Shown: positions 12,405 through 24,141, counted from the first letter of the stretch. The stretch: DNA of 64,000 nucleotides from Vitis vinifera (GCF_030704535.1 NC_081808.1:22571501-22635500); one strand, 5' to 3'. Notes: generated by a model from the sequence alone, not told the origin. A program made the numbers and translations.

Positions 12405-13016
12405 TAAATAAAATTATCAAAAATATAATTTATCATTTCAATTTGATAAAAGTATCTTACAAATAAATATATTATAATTTTTTTATTATATACTATGATT
12501 TGAAAATCATTTTGAAAAAAATTCTCCAAAATCCTCAAGTGATAAATAAAATCTTTCTAATTTTCTAATTAATAATCATTTTATGTCCAATATTATATAA
12601 ATCCACCCACCTATAAAAATTCTGTTAATTGACATCAACAATCAAATAAGAAATTTTAAATACAATTAAAACTAAAATACTTAAAAATTAAATATAATTA
12701 AAACCAAAAAACTTTAAAAAAAAATTTAAAAATATTGACTCTTATTGTATTTTGAATTCTTTCTTGAATCTATATTTTTTACTAGTGTAATTTAGTAAAG
12801 TGAAAGTTAAAATTTTATTTTTATATTTTTAGCTTTAAAGTTTTTTTTAATTATATTTTAAAATTTTTAAATTTCTTATTTTATTGATCTCAATTCTCAC
12901 GATAAAAAAAAATAAAAATAGTCAAATGGTGTTATTAACCTCACATGTAAAAGATCATTTTAAGAAATAATTATTTTTATTGTGAATTACATGTATTTTA
13001 AAATATTTTAAAATGT
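12405..13016. repeat. Diverged fragment of the long AT-rich repeat (copy D)
   Basis: Aligns in the same order with about 5755-6420 of copy A, starting at the ATTAAATAAAATTATC motif and ending at ATTTTAAAATATTTTAAAATG. It is more diverged than A is from B. It directly abuts the minisatellite inside the Mutator-like element. Confidence 0.75.
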
Positions 13017-14030
13017 TAATGAAGAGCAGAAAAGCACCATAGCACATATAACCATGAAAATCCTAGCCATTTTTTCTTGTACACAAATTTATTGTATTTT
13101 TTATGGTGATCAGACTCTCCAAATTCCTGCAAGAACCAAAACCCATCCACAGTTAGATCCAAGCCTGTCAACACAAACCCATCAAATAAAATCCAACCAG
13201 CAACACCCAGTGAGTTGAGAAACCCCTAAATTTCCCCCAATTTTGAAATTCCATTTCCAAAGTCTGATCAAAATCCTATTTTTTTTTCCCCTCCCCACTA
13301 CACTAGAAAGAGTTTTTCTTTTTCAGAAACCCAACCCACCGAATCTCTGCAAGAATCAAATAAAAAAAAAATAGAAAAAGAACAAACACAATCAGCATCA
13401 TGAATAGTAAACCAAATGGAAAAATAGATCTTGATGGACTCGTTCCAACAAAAAGTAAGTCAAAATAAGAAAGTTCATTGCCAACATTTAATAATACAGT
13501 AAATCAATGACAAAGATGAGAAGGAAAACGAGACTGAAATGTGAAGACTATGAAACCATGAATTGCAAGCAAAAATCAGTTGAAAGGTGACTCATTTCCT
13601 GGTCTGGGAACTTCCCCACAAACCCAACTTGTTAAAACCTCCACACCACCAGCAAAACCAGACCAAACTCCCATCTCTGCAAGCATCCCATATTTTTCTC
13701 CACAATGTGTTTACTTCCCTCATTTTCCCACACCAAAGGTTTCCCAAGAAAACCCAGCCTGCAAAACCCCTAAAACAGCAAGAAAATGTAGCTACAAAGA
13801 ACACAGATCCAGATCAACTCACCCAAAACCCACACTCAAGGAAAAAAGAGAAAATACCCGTCAACAAAAAAGAACAAGCAAACAAACAAAAAATTCACCA
13901 AAACCCCTCAACATTATCCAAGAACAACACACAAAACCACCATACTAGTTTCAGAGAAGAACAACACTCTTATTACAAGTTTACCGGCAACCTGTAACTT
14001 ATTTCTTTTTTTTCTTTTTTTCTTTTTTAA
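13017..14030. other. C/A-rich block inside the Mutator-like element, no gene identified
   Basis: The + strand is strongly depleted in G. Variants of the phrase TCTCTGCAAG recur near 13113, 13344 and 13675. Two overlapping ORFs of 122 and 136 codons exist, but their translation is low-complexity (P, K, T, Q, H rich) and resembles no family I know. Read on the - strand the block looks like plant 5'-UTR or intron sequence, so it may be captured host gene sequence. That is inference. Confidence 0.4.
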
Positions 14031-14248
14031 ATACATAAGCCAGTTGGGCGGTCCGGATTGAACCACCTTCATCCAATAGCCAAAAATGTTTTTTCGATAG
14101 GTACCGAAGTAGTACCATAGAATTTTCCAAGATTTTTATATGCTCTTGTTTTTTAAATCAAGCAGGTTTGCCCTCTTCACTGCTTTACTCCTACAGGTTG
14201 CTGGTCCGTTTTCATCTTCTTCTTCTGTCATTAAGTTCGGCGCCACCA

Positions 14249-15584
14249 ATGGCAGACTCAACGCCTTCTCAGAGTAGCATGGATCGGAGAAGCTCATCGT
14301 GGCCTTTGGGTCTTCTCACTTTGATCTTGGCTCCAGTTGCAGCAGCCATGCTTCTCTACCAACTCGACCCCTATGACCCAGCTCCTGTCCCCATCCACGA
14401 GTTTTCACAGCAACCCATGGTCGTGCCCAAGCTCAACCCTCGCATGCTACAAGGATCGGAGATGATTGGGGTTGGGAAGCTTTTGAGTCCAGAGGACATT
14501 GCCTATCATCCCGACTCACACCTCATCTATACCGGTTGTGATGATGGCTGGGTCAAGCGAATCACCTTGAACGATTCCATGGTACAGAACTGGGCTTTCA
14601 CCGGAGGACGACCCCTCGGCGTGGCTCTCGGCCGCCACGGTCAACTTGTTGTCGCTGATGCCGAAAAGGTCGGTAAATGATTTTCCTGTTTCCTATTTAC
14701 TTTTCGTAGCAATATATTCACTTCCAAAGTTTAGCGATCCCGCCCCCAACTCTAGCGGAGAAGCACCCTCTATCCACTTACCCTTTTCCGGTCCGGTTCG
14801 GTGGAATATCTAACAGTCCAACCGGCTGTTAGATCGCAGAACTGGACAAACTGCCTGGTTTTGCACTCCCATCCATTATTTAATATTTTAGACAGTGATA
14901 AATTCTGATTTTATTTAATTAAGAAAGATTGTAAAAGAAAAAAATAAAAAAATTCATAGTCATACTCACGTGTCACGACAAACGAATAGCAGAAAATGAA
15001 GCACACACGTCGGCACAAGCAAGGTCCACCTGCCCTTCATAGATTGACTGATTGATATACAGAAGCCTACGCATCCCTCCCCTTTGGCCCACCAACTAAT
15101 AATAAATTAATAAATTAATAACTAATAATTCACTGCTGACCGAGTTGAATTTGATATGCCTGATAAAAAATGGGAGAATTATCCAAAAGGTAGGTTGGGT
15201 AAAACCTAGAAAAGGTGGTATCTTTTAATAATTAGTGGGGAGGACTTTAGTAAGTTTAATATATCAAAACTATCCTTTAACTAAAACTTTTAAAATTCAA
15301 AGCATTTAAAGCACTTCACTTTATTTGTCAATACATTTATGGTACATGAGTCACACATTTATTGTAATTATTGATATTTAAAATTTAAATCAAAATTTTG
15401 GGTTTAATCCTTACAATTATATATAATTTGTTATTTAAATTTACTATTTAAAACAAAAATACTTTTAAAAAATATTTTCAAAATATCATTTATTGTTTTT
15501 TTACCTTTTTTTATTTTTATTCTAATTTTTAATTTTATGAAGAAAAAAATAAGTTTTATAATTATATAATAAAAATGATGATTT

Positions 15585-15665
<81 letters not shown>

Positions 15666-18227
15666 GTTTAAATTGATAAATTATGTTTTTGTATTAAATT
15701 TAAGGAAGATAAAATGTTTAATTTTTCATTTAAATTCTCTAAAAATAATAAGAAAATGATAGAAAATATTTAATCATTTTTTATTTTTGTAATAAAATAA
15801 TTTTAAAAAATTTATATGATTTTTTTTCCTTTGCATAGTGTTTTTTTTTTTTTTTTTAATTTTCATATAAATTTTTTTTCTCAATGTATCGAGTGAATGA
15901 TGTTAATATATTTGATATGTTGAATATTAATAAGGTATAAAAAGTGATCCTTAATATTATTACTTTTATTATACAATACAAGTACAACAAAAATATGTTA
16001 TAATTACAATATAAATACACTTATATTACAATACATAACAATAAAACCTAATTAAGAAATTTATGAATTTTTTTTATAAAAATGGTAATTTTGTATGATC
16101 ATACCATATTTCACAACATACCTATATCATAAATAATTTTTGAAATCAAATGAAATACTAATTTGAATTCACTTAGTTTATATATATATATATATACAAA
16201 AATTATTAAATAATTTTAAAACACTAAATAAATGTTGTTAATATATTAATACGATGTGTTAATACTAATAGGGTATGAATAAACATTTTTAAAATTATTA
16301 CTTTTATAATAAAATATAGGTACGACATAAATGCATTATACTTACAATATAAATACACTATCATTACAATATATTATAACATAATTTAATTTATTTTTAT
16401 TTAATTTTTTCACGTGTTATATTACCCAATGAATAATTGTGAGTTATTCCATTTAATAGGTGTGTGTTAGTCAATTGAATATTTATATATTATTCAATTG
16501 ATGAGTGCTCGTAAAAAATAATTATTTATTATATTATGATAACAAAGTTTTTAATTGTATGTTTTATATATAAAATGATATAATAACTTTCGGATATGGT
16601 TTTTATTTATAAGATATTAAAAATTATTTTTTTTATAAGGTTCTTTAAAAAATCTCAATTTAAAAAAAAAATAACAAATTTTTAAATAGTTAATTGTTCA
16701 AAAGTGATAACAATTTTTTCAAGTTAAAAAATGTACCGTTGATTGCCTATCAACATATACTTATCATCATGTATAAGTCTCACATCATTTATCAATTTGT
16801 ACTTATCATTATGTATGAGCCCCACATAATTGACAAACTCAATTTATTTATAAATAATATAAAAAACATATTAAAGGGTAAAATTATCTTCTAAAAGAGT
16901 GAGCATTTATAGTCATTATTTTTTCTAATCCACCCTTTTGGGTAATTCTCCCATAAAAAATAGTAATTTACAGTTTACTATCTTGTTAAATAAATACATT
17001 CGTAGTAAATTTCGTTAAGAAAATGATCACATGTGGCAGGGTCTATTGGAGGTAACTGCAGACGGTATGGTGAAGACGTTGACCGATGAGGCTGAGGGTC
17101 TAAAATTCAAGCTAACTGATGGTGTGGATGTGGCGGTTGATGGCATGATTTATTTCACAGATGCTTCCTATAAATATGGCTTGAAAGAACATATTCGGGA
17201 CATTTTGGAGGGTAGGCCCCATGGTAGACTAATGAGTTTTGACCCATCAACTAAAGAGACCAAAGTGCTGGTTCGCGACCTGTTCTTCGCTAATGGAGTT
17301 GTCGTCTCACCTGATCAAAATTCTGTGATAGTATGTGAAAGTGTCATGTACGTTTCTCACTCACTTCCTAAAGGTTTATTATCGAAGAAAATTTATACTA
17401 AATTTATGTTAATTTCATTCGTATTTCATGAACTCTTTATTTTTTATGTTTAAAACGTAATTGTAAATTAAGGTGAGTAAGAGTCATTCTAATTACGTAG
17501 AGGGTATTAAAGAGTTCTTAGTATAGGGAGAGGTGGGCGCTCCCCTGCCTTTGAGCCAATCGAATGATTTTTGCTTTGCGGAAATAACAAAAACCACCAT
17601 CTTAGTAAAATATTTAAAATAAGACTTATACAAATATCTAAAATGAGTTTCACATATACAATGTGAATCTAATTTAATTAAAATCATTACTCTATATGAA
17701 ATAATTTATAATTGCAGGAGAAGGTGCTTAAAATACCACATACAAGGTGAAAGAAAAGGATCAGTGGACAAGTTCATTGATAATTTACCGGGTCCACCTG
17801 ACAATATCCTATACGATGGCGAAGGACATTATTGGATTGCATTGCCTATGGTAATTCAATTCTTACATTTTATATTAGATTAGTGTTAATTCAATCTAAA
17901 TGTTACGGTATAGTGTGACACCTTTGAAACATTGCACAATTTTGGCAGGGAAACTCATTGGCTTGGGATTTGGCATTGAAATATCCTTGGATCCGAAAGG
18001 TTGTGGCAATCATGGAGAGGTACAAAGTAAGGCCTCATATAGAGAAAAATGGAGGGGTTTTGGCTGTTGATTTGGAAGGAAAACCAACTGCATATTATTA
18101 TGATCCTAGTTTGTCAGAGGTTACAAGTGGAGTGAAGATTGGGAATTATTTATATTGCGGTTCCATTACAAAACCCTACATGATCCGCCTTGATCTTCAT
18201 CAACATGCTGCGCGTGCCACCATGTGA
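14249..18227 (+). CDS. Strictosidine synthase-like protein (SSL1), 4 exons, 379 aa
   Basis: Exons 14249-14668, 17040-17347, 17718-17850 and 17949-18227 join in frame (1140 nt). ATG 14249 lies in the good context CCACCAATGG; the frame is open further upstream but has no ATG. Residues about 18-39 form a hydrophobic signal anchor ([19 protein letters not shown]), predicting an endomembrane lumen protein. The rest is a six-bladed beta-propeller of the strictosidine synthase/APMAP family. Visible signatures are [19 protein letters not shown], the block around [34 protein letters not shown] and [15 protein letters not shown]-glycosylation sequon NDS lies near residue 110. Enzymes of this family condense amines and aldehydes, but most plant SSL proteins are not alkaloid synthases, so the substrate is unknown. 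Intron 1 is enlarged by a 1.78-kb transposon. An intact 5' end close to a large insertion may affect expression. Confidence 0.9.
15172..16952. mobile_element. Mutator-like element (1.78 kb) in intron 1 of SSL1
   Basis: Terminal inverted repeats start GGGAGAATTAYCCAAAAGG at 15172 and end with the reverse complement at 16952. The flanks are identical 9-bp ATAAAAAAT (15163-15171 and 16953-16961). The interior is AT-rich with no transposase and includes a long (AT)n tract. The matching intron of SSL2 (19965-20467, about 0.5 kb) lacks it. It is a different family from the element at 10474-14128 but has the same target-duplication length. Confidence 0.88.
15589..15661. repeat. (AT)n microsatellite
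   Basis: Uninterrupted AT run of about 70 bases inside the transposon in SSL1 intron 1. Likely length-variable. Confidence 0.95.
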
Positions 18228-19264
18228 CTGAGCGAGTGGCCCTTGTCGAAATCATGGAGATGCAAAGAAAAAGTTCTAATTAAGGAAAGTCGACATGCAG
18301 TTTTTAGAAGATGGTCCTAATAACAATGGAGGAAGACTATGGTATGACATGGATCAACTACCAAAGTCCCTCTTAGAAATGTTGTGTGGGGTTGAATTGA
18401 TTGTAAATCCTATGAATTGCAATGGTTGATTGGCTGCAAATCGTATGATAGGGTCCATCCCAAAGTTCATGCAAACAGATTTAATATTTAGGTCTTGACT
18501 TTAAGGAAACAGGCACTTGCTAACAATCATAAAGATCTTCATGTGCACTGACTTCCCTGTTAGAGCTTGTTGCCTAACCTTCATGGAGTGAGCTTGAAGT
18601 ATACAGGTAAAATTTCATCCCTTAAAAGATGTTTCTATGATTTAATAACTTAATTTAAGTCATTACATATATTAAAAATAAAATAATTTATTATCATAAT
18701 TTAACTGAAAAATAACTTTAAATATTAAGTTAAAATAGTTAAATTATTTTTAATGTCAAATATCTTTTGTCTTATATGAAAATATATTATATTATTATGA
18801 CTTTATATTCAAATTTCATCTTTTATAGTAAATCTTTTTGTAGTTATTTTATGCATCCATAATACTTTAAATATGAATATTTAATAAAATAAATTTATTA
18901 CTTAAAATGGATAAAAATATAATTATTTATAAAAACTAATGAGGGTAAATATGTCAACTTGATGATTTTAAATAAGATTTATCAAACAATCTTAAAATAA
19001 AAATTAAGTAATAAACTTTAAGTCAATAATTTCATTTAAAATTAATTTAAATTATTAAATAATAAATATTAAATTTTACCAAATACCTACTTAATAATAA
19101 ATCAGAAGAATGCATTCCATAGGTCAAGTTGAGCGGCTAAATAAATAAACAAATAAGATTTTTATATGCTCTTATTTTTTAAATCAAGCAGGTTTGCCCT
19201 CTTCATTACTTTACTCCTACACGTTGCTATTCCGTTTTATTCTTCTTCTTCTTTTGCACCACCA
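18228..19264. other. SSL1 3' flank and SSL2 5' region
   Basis: 18228-18640 matches the SSL2 3' flank (from 21643) and probably includes the 3' UTR. The rest is AT-rich and aligns with 22250-22757. The unit junction is at about 19126. 19155-19163 is the empty site of the 10474-14128 element. No gene is present between them. Confidence 0.75.
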
Positions 19265-21642
19265 ATGGTAGACCCAACGCCTTCTCAGAGTAGCATGTGT
19301 TGGGATGTCATTTGTTTTTATTCGGGTAGGACCGCGAAGTATATTTAGCTCTGTACCAGTCAGGGGCATCACAAAATGGCCTGCCTAGGATTCGAACTCG
19401 GGATCTTAATCCAGACAGTTGCCCTCCTGGTACCATCTGGGCTAAGGGCAACTATCTGGGTTAAGGTCCCGAGTTCGAATCCTGGGGAGGCCACTCTGTG
19501 ATGCCCCTGACTGGCACATAACCAAATATACTCCACGGCCCTGTCCGGATAAAAACAAATTACGTCCCAACAGCATGGATCGGAGATGTTCATCGTGGCC
19601 TTTGGGTCTTCTCACTTTGATCTTGGCTCCAGTTGCAGCAGCCATGCTTCTCTACCAACTCGACCCCTATCACCCAGCTCCTGTCCCCATCCACGAGTTT
19701 TCACAGCAACCCATGGTCGTGCCCAAGCACAACTCTCGTATGCTACAAGGATCGGAGATGACTGGGGTTGGGAAGCTTTTGGGTCCAGAGGACATTGCCT
19801 ACCATCCCGACTCACACCTCATCTACACCGGTTGTGCTGATGGCTGGGTCAAGCGAGTCACCTTGAACGATTCCGTGGTGCAGAACTGGGCTTTCACCGG
19901 AGGACGACCCCTCGGCGTCGCTCTCGGCCGCCACGGTCAGCTGATCGTCGCTGATGCCGAAAAGGTAGGTAGATGATTTTCTGTTTCCCGTTTACTTTGA
20001 TTGTTTTTTTCATTTTTATTTTTTGTTTTCTTTAAAAAAAAAACATATTAATTTCTCTTAGAAAATATTAAAAAAAGCAACAATTTTTGTCATTTTAAAA
20101 TTTTAATTAAATTAATTACACTCTATTCATTCTTTAATATTTTACACAGTGATAAATTCTAATTTCATTTAATTAATGATTAACAATATTTTGATAAAAC
20201 AAAAAATAAAGGAAAATATTTTGCTACTTTTTATTTTATTATCTTTAAATACGTGAATTTTATTTTTTAAAATTAATTATCACTTCCAAGGAGATTGTGA
20301 AAGGATGTCAAAAATAATATTTTTGAAAATTAAATTATGGAAACAATTTTTAGGTTTAAAATAATTGGAGCAATAAAAATCTAAGCTCAAATTTCTATCA
20401 AACTTTGTTGACCAAAAATAAATACAATAGTAGTAAATTTCGTTAAGAAAATGATCACACGTGGCAGGGTCTATTGGAGGTAACTACAGATGGTATGGTG
20501 AAGACGTTGACCGATGAGGCTGAGGGTATAAAATTCAAACTAACCGACGGTGTGGATGTGGCGGTTGATGGCATGATTTATTTTACAGATGCTTCCTATA
20601 AATATAGCTTGAAAGAATACATTTGGGACATTTTAGAGGGTAGGCCCCATGGTAGACTAATGAGTTTTGACCCATCAACTAAAGAGACCAAAGTGCTGGT
20701 TCGGGACCTGTTCTTCGCTAATGGAGTTATCGTCTCACCCGATCAAAATTCCGTGATATTCTGTGAAAGTGTCATGTACGTTTCTCACTCACTTCCTAAA
20801 GTCTTTTTATAGAGGAGAATTTATATCAAAGTCGTGTTTTTTATGTTTAAAACCTAATTGTGAATTAAGGTCAATAGGAGTCATTCCAATTGAGTAGAGG
20901 GTACTAAAGAGTTCTTAGTATCAAGTGAGGTGGGCGCTTCCCCAACTATAAGTCAAGCCAATGATTTTCGTTTTATGGAAGCAATTAAAACCACCATCTC
21001 TCGCTAAAATATTTAAACTAAGACTTTTACAAACATTTAAAATGAGTTTCGCATATACAATGTGAAACTAATTTAATTTTTTATAAAATCATTATCTTAT
21101 GTGAAATGATTTATGATTGCAGGAAAATGTGCTTAAAATATTACATACAAGATGAAAGAAAGGATCCATGGATAAGTTCATCGATAATTTATCGGGTACA
21201 CCTGATAATATTCTATATGATGGCGAAGGACATTATTGGATTGCATTACCCATGGTAATTGAAGTCTTGTATTTTATATTAGATTGGTGCTAATTCAATG
21301 GGAATGTTACTATGGTCTAATGGTATAGTGTGATACCTTTGAAACGTTGCACAATTTTGGCAGGGAAACTCATTGGCTTGGGATCTGGCATTGAAATATC
21401 CTTGGATCCGGAAGGTTGTGGCAATCGTGGAAAGGTACAAAGTAAGGCCTCATATGGAGAAAAATGGAGGGGTTTTGGTTGTTGATTTGGAAGGAAATCC
21501 AACTGCATATTATTATGATCCTGGTTTGTCAGAGGTTACAAGTGGAGTGAAGATTGGAAATCATTTATATTGCGGTTCTATTACCGCACCCTACATGATC
21601 CAGCTTGATCTTCATCAACATGCTGCGCGTGCCACCATGTGA
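19265..21642 (+). pseudogene. Strictosidine synthase-like SSL2, disrupted tandem copy of SSL1
   Basis: Exons match SSL1: 19265-19297 plus 19573-19964, 20468-20775, 21123-21254 and 21364-21642. There are two lesions. First, a 275-bp hairpin element splits exon 1 after codon 11 and adds an in-frame stop. The 5-bp target duplication GCATG recreates ATG 19575 at the original Met12, so a protein lacking only 11 residues before the signal anchor could still start. Second, exon 3 is 132 nt where SSL1 has 133: one A is missing from the run around 21160. This shifts the frame and gives a TGA early in exon 4. The product would keep blades 1 to 3 at most. The rest of exon 4 is well conserved, which suggests the frameshift is recent. 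Confidence 0.87.
19298..19572. mobile_element. 275-bp foldback (hairpin) element in SSL2 exon 1
   Basis: The sequence is almost wholly an inverted repeat: two arms of about 125 bp around a short loop near 19425-19445. The ends are TGTTGGGATG and CGTCCCAACA. GCATG is duplicated at 19293-19297 and 19573-19577, and SSL1 shows the empty site. Each arm carries a GTTCGAATCC-like stretch (about 19390 reversed, about 19473 forward) resembling the T-arm/B box of a tRNA. TG...CA ends plus a 5-bp duplication are retroelement-like, while the full-length hairpin is MITE or foldback-like. Family unknown. Confidence 0.85.
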
Positions 21643-21906
21643 CTGAGCGAGTGGCCCTTGTAGAAATCATGGAGATGCAAAGAAAAAGCTCTAAATTAAG
21701 CAGAAGCAGCATGCAGTTTATAGAAGATGGTCCTAATAACAATGGGGGATGGTATGACCGGTGTCAACTACCAAAGTCTCTCAGAGAAATGTTGTGTGGG
21801 GCTAAATTGATTGTAAATCCTATGAATTGTTATGGTTGATTTGCTACAAATCGTATGATAGTTGTTACCAACCATTTTCAGAGTAAAAATCCCATAAATG
21901 TCATTA

Positions 21907-22028
21907 AAGAATGCATTTGATAGTGATTATAGGAAGTGTTTTTAATATTTTTAATATTTGAATGATGAAAATTTTCAAGTATTATAAAGGTTAGCAACAA
22001 TTTTTAAAATCACTATCAAACGCACTCT
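21907..22028. mobile_element. hAT-like MITE in SSL2 3' flank
   Basis: Ends are inverted: a left RTGCRTTTGATAGTGATT and, reversed, the same at the right (22010-22028). SSL1 lacks this segment. The target duplication is not resolved. An inner motif (TTTTCAAGTATTATAAA) is shared with the MITE in copy C at about 46814-46926. Confidence 0.6.
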
Positions 22029-22757
22029 AAATATAGCAATATCCCTCACATCGGAGGGTTCATCCAGAGTAAATACAAATAGATTTAATATTTAGGTCTT
22101 GATTTTAAGGAAAAAGGCACTTGGCGACAATCATATAAATCTTCCTCTGTACTGACCTTTCTATCTTAGCTTGTTGCCTAATCTCCATTCATGGAGTAAG
22201 CTTGAAATATTCTCACTTCGTAATAAACTAAAGCTAAAATTTCATCACTTAAAAAATGTTTCTATGATTTAATGACTTAATTTATTGATAAAATAATTTA
22301 ATATCACAACTTAATTAAAAAAAATAACTTAAAATATTAAGTTAAAATAGTTAAATTATTCTTAATTTTAAATCTCTTTGGTCTTATCCGTCAATGAAAA
22401 CATATTTTATAATTATGAATTTATATTCACATTTCATCTTTTATTGTAAATCTTTTTGTAGTTATCTTATGTATTTATAATATTTTAAATACGAATATTT
22501 AACAAGTAAATTTATTGCTTAAAATTAATAAAAGTATAATTATTCATAAAAATTAATGAAGGCAAATATATCAATTTGATGATTTTAAGTTAATTTTATT
22601 TGATAACCTTAATACTTAAAAGTAAAAATTAAATAATAAATTTTAAGTCAATAACTTCAAAATAATTTAATTTAAAGTTAACTTAAATTACTAAATAATA
22701 AATATTAAATTTTACCAAATACCTACTTAATAATAAACTAGAACAATGCATTCCATA

Positions 22758-24141
22758 TTTAACAAAAAACAAAGCTTATTGAAATTGAAAATCTTTAAAA
22801 TTTCAGGTCCTAAAAGTTAACATGAGAAAGAAAGGGGCATGTGTACATTCCAAGGGGACGATTTAAAGCAGTCAATAAGGGAATGGATAGGACTCTTGAC
22901 TGTCTCGTTGTTATTTGCTAAACCATGTGATATAATATGATGAATATTAGAACTTAGTGGAGGCCATACTCATAATTATGATGTCATATCTTACCCTTAA
23001 ATCAAAGAATTCATAAGTATTACCTAATGGAGCATTAATAAGTATAGGTGGTCAATATTCTTTGTTGTGTCAAAATACTTAAGCTAAATTATGTCGTAAC
23101 TTTGGCCAAGAAAAATCAAACAAGAGCTACTTTGACTTTATTAGTATTTTGGGTATCTTCCTTAGACACTGGCATATGAAAGTCATCAATATAGGTCAAA
23201 TGAATTGTTGTTACTTAAATCCTAAAGCGAAAATAGTATGTGAATTTGATTTTTATGGAATGAAATTAGATAAAAGAACACTAAATTAATGATGGTGCAA
23301 ATATTGATTTTTGTTTCAAATGATTCAAGTCTAGGGCTCTTCACAATCTAATCTAAGGTTAGAAGTAAAAGAGAACAAGAGTTTCTTAACTAGGATGATC
23401 TTAGGGCTTTGGGATCCTTGGTTGCTCTCAATCAATCTGAGCTCTATAACTTAGAATTGCATTTGAAACTTGTTTTTTCCTTTTTAAAATAGATCCCTAA
23501 ATACCATTAAGTGAATGAGATTGATTGTCGATCAAGTTTTAACTTTTTAACCCTTTCTATTCCTTGTAACTTTGTCTTAGGGTAAATAACGATAGAAAAG
23601 ACCATAATTAATATTGTGCCACCAAGCCACATTGCTATTTACAATATGTTAGGTATGCATTATATATATACATATAAATTATGTAAACATAAATTAATAT
23701 ATATTTTTAATTAAAATAAGTCAATTAATTTTAATTATTATGTATTTTGTATCATAATTAAATATAAAATAAATAAAATAATCAACATTTTAAAATTAAA
23801 AATACTTAGACATATATCATCATTTATTTTATATCATTTAATATAATTGAAATAAATGGATTATACTTTCAATATTAAATATATTTTAAAATTAAATATA
23901 TTATAATCAAATATTATGATATTATTGTTGAATAATATTTAATAATAATGTATACTTATAAAATTCATATTTTTTACTAACCATGCGATATTATTATGAA
24001 ATATAATAAATTATATCATATACATATTTCATTTTTTTTTTATAAAACAACTTTAAAATGTCTATTATTATTTATTATATTATTTTTAGAGTTTTTCTCA
24101 ACATTTTCATGAGTTTGATTCATTTTGGATCCACTGATATT
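22758..24141. other. Intergenic, nothing recognised
   Basis: AT-rich DNA without a supported gene. 23640-24110 is especially AT-rich and full of stops. No inverted or direct repeats were identified. Confidence 0.55.

Larger units (their letters stand above)
10474..14128. mobile_element. Non-autonomous Mutator-like element (3.66 kb), 9-bp target duplication
   Basis: Flanked by AAGATTTTT at 10465-10473 and 14129-14137. The tandem paralogue keeps the uninterrupted site with one AAGATTTTT (19155-19163), so the borders are exact. The ends are short imperfect inverted repeats: GGGTTGTTCTATGGTAC on the left and, reversed, GGAAAATTCTATGGTAC on the right, sharing TTCTATGGTAC. A 9-bp duplication and a terminal G are typical of Mutator-like elements. 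No transposase is seen. The cargo is a 21-bp minisatellite (11338-12403), a fragment of the long AT-rich repeat (12405-13016) and a C/A-rich block (13017-14030). It sits about 120 bp upstream of the SSL1 ATG, so it separates that gene from its ancestral promoter. Confidence 0.88.
10431..22757 (+). repeat. Two-unit tandem duplication containing SSL1 and SSL2
   Basis: Unit 1 runs from about 10431 to 19125 and unit 2 from about 19126 to 22757. Both units start with GGTCAARTTGAGCGGCTAA and end with ATGCATTCCATA. Unit 1 is longer mainly because it gained two Mutator-like elements (10474-14128 and 15172-16952). Unit 2 gained a hairpin element (19298-19572) and a MITE (about 21907-22028). Exons, splice sites and 3' flank align between the units. 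Confidence 0.9.

Noticed and set aside
13580-13997. Two overlapping ORFs of 122 and 136 codons
   Set aside because: The translations are low-complexity and come from G-poor DNA, where stops are rare in these frames. No family is recognisable.
14168-14248. Longer N-terminus for SSL1 from 14168
   Set aside because: That frame opens with TTG, not ATG. The first ATG (14249) has a good context and is shared with the paralogue at 19265.
19380-19500. tRNA-like GTTCGAATCC segments
   Set aside because: No complete cloverleaf: the anticodon arm and acceptor stem are absent and the motif is mirrored in the hairpin arms, so it is part of the foldback element.
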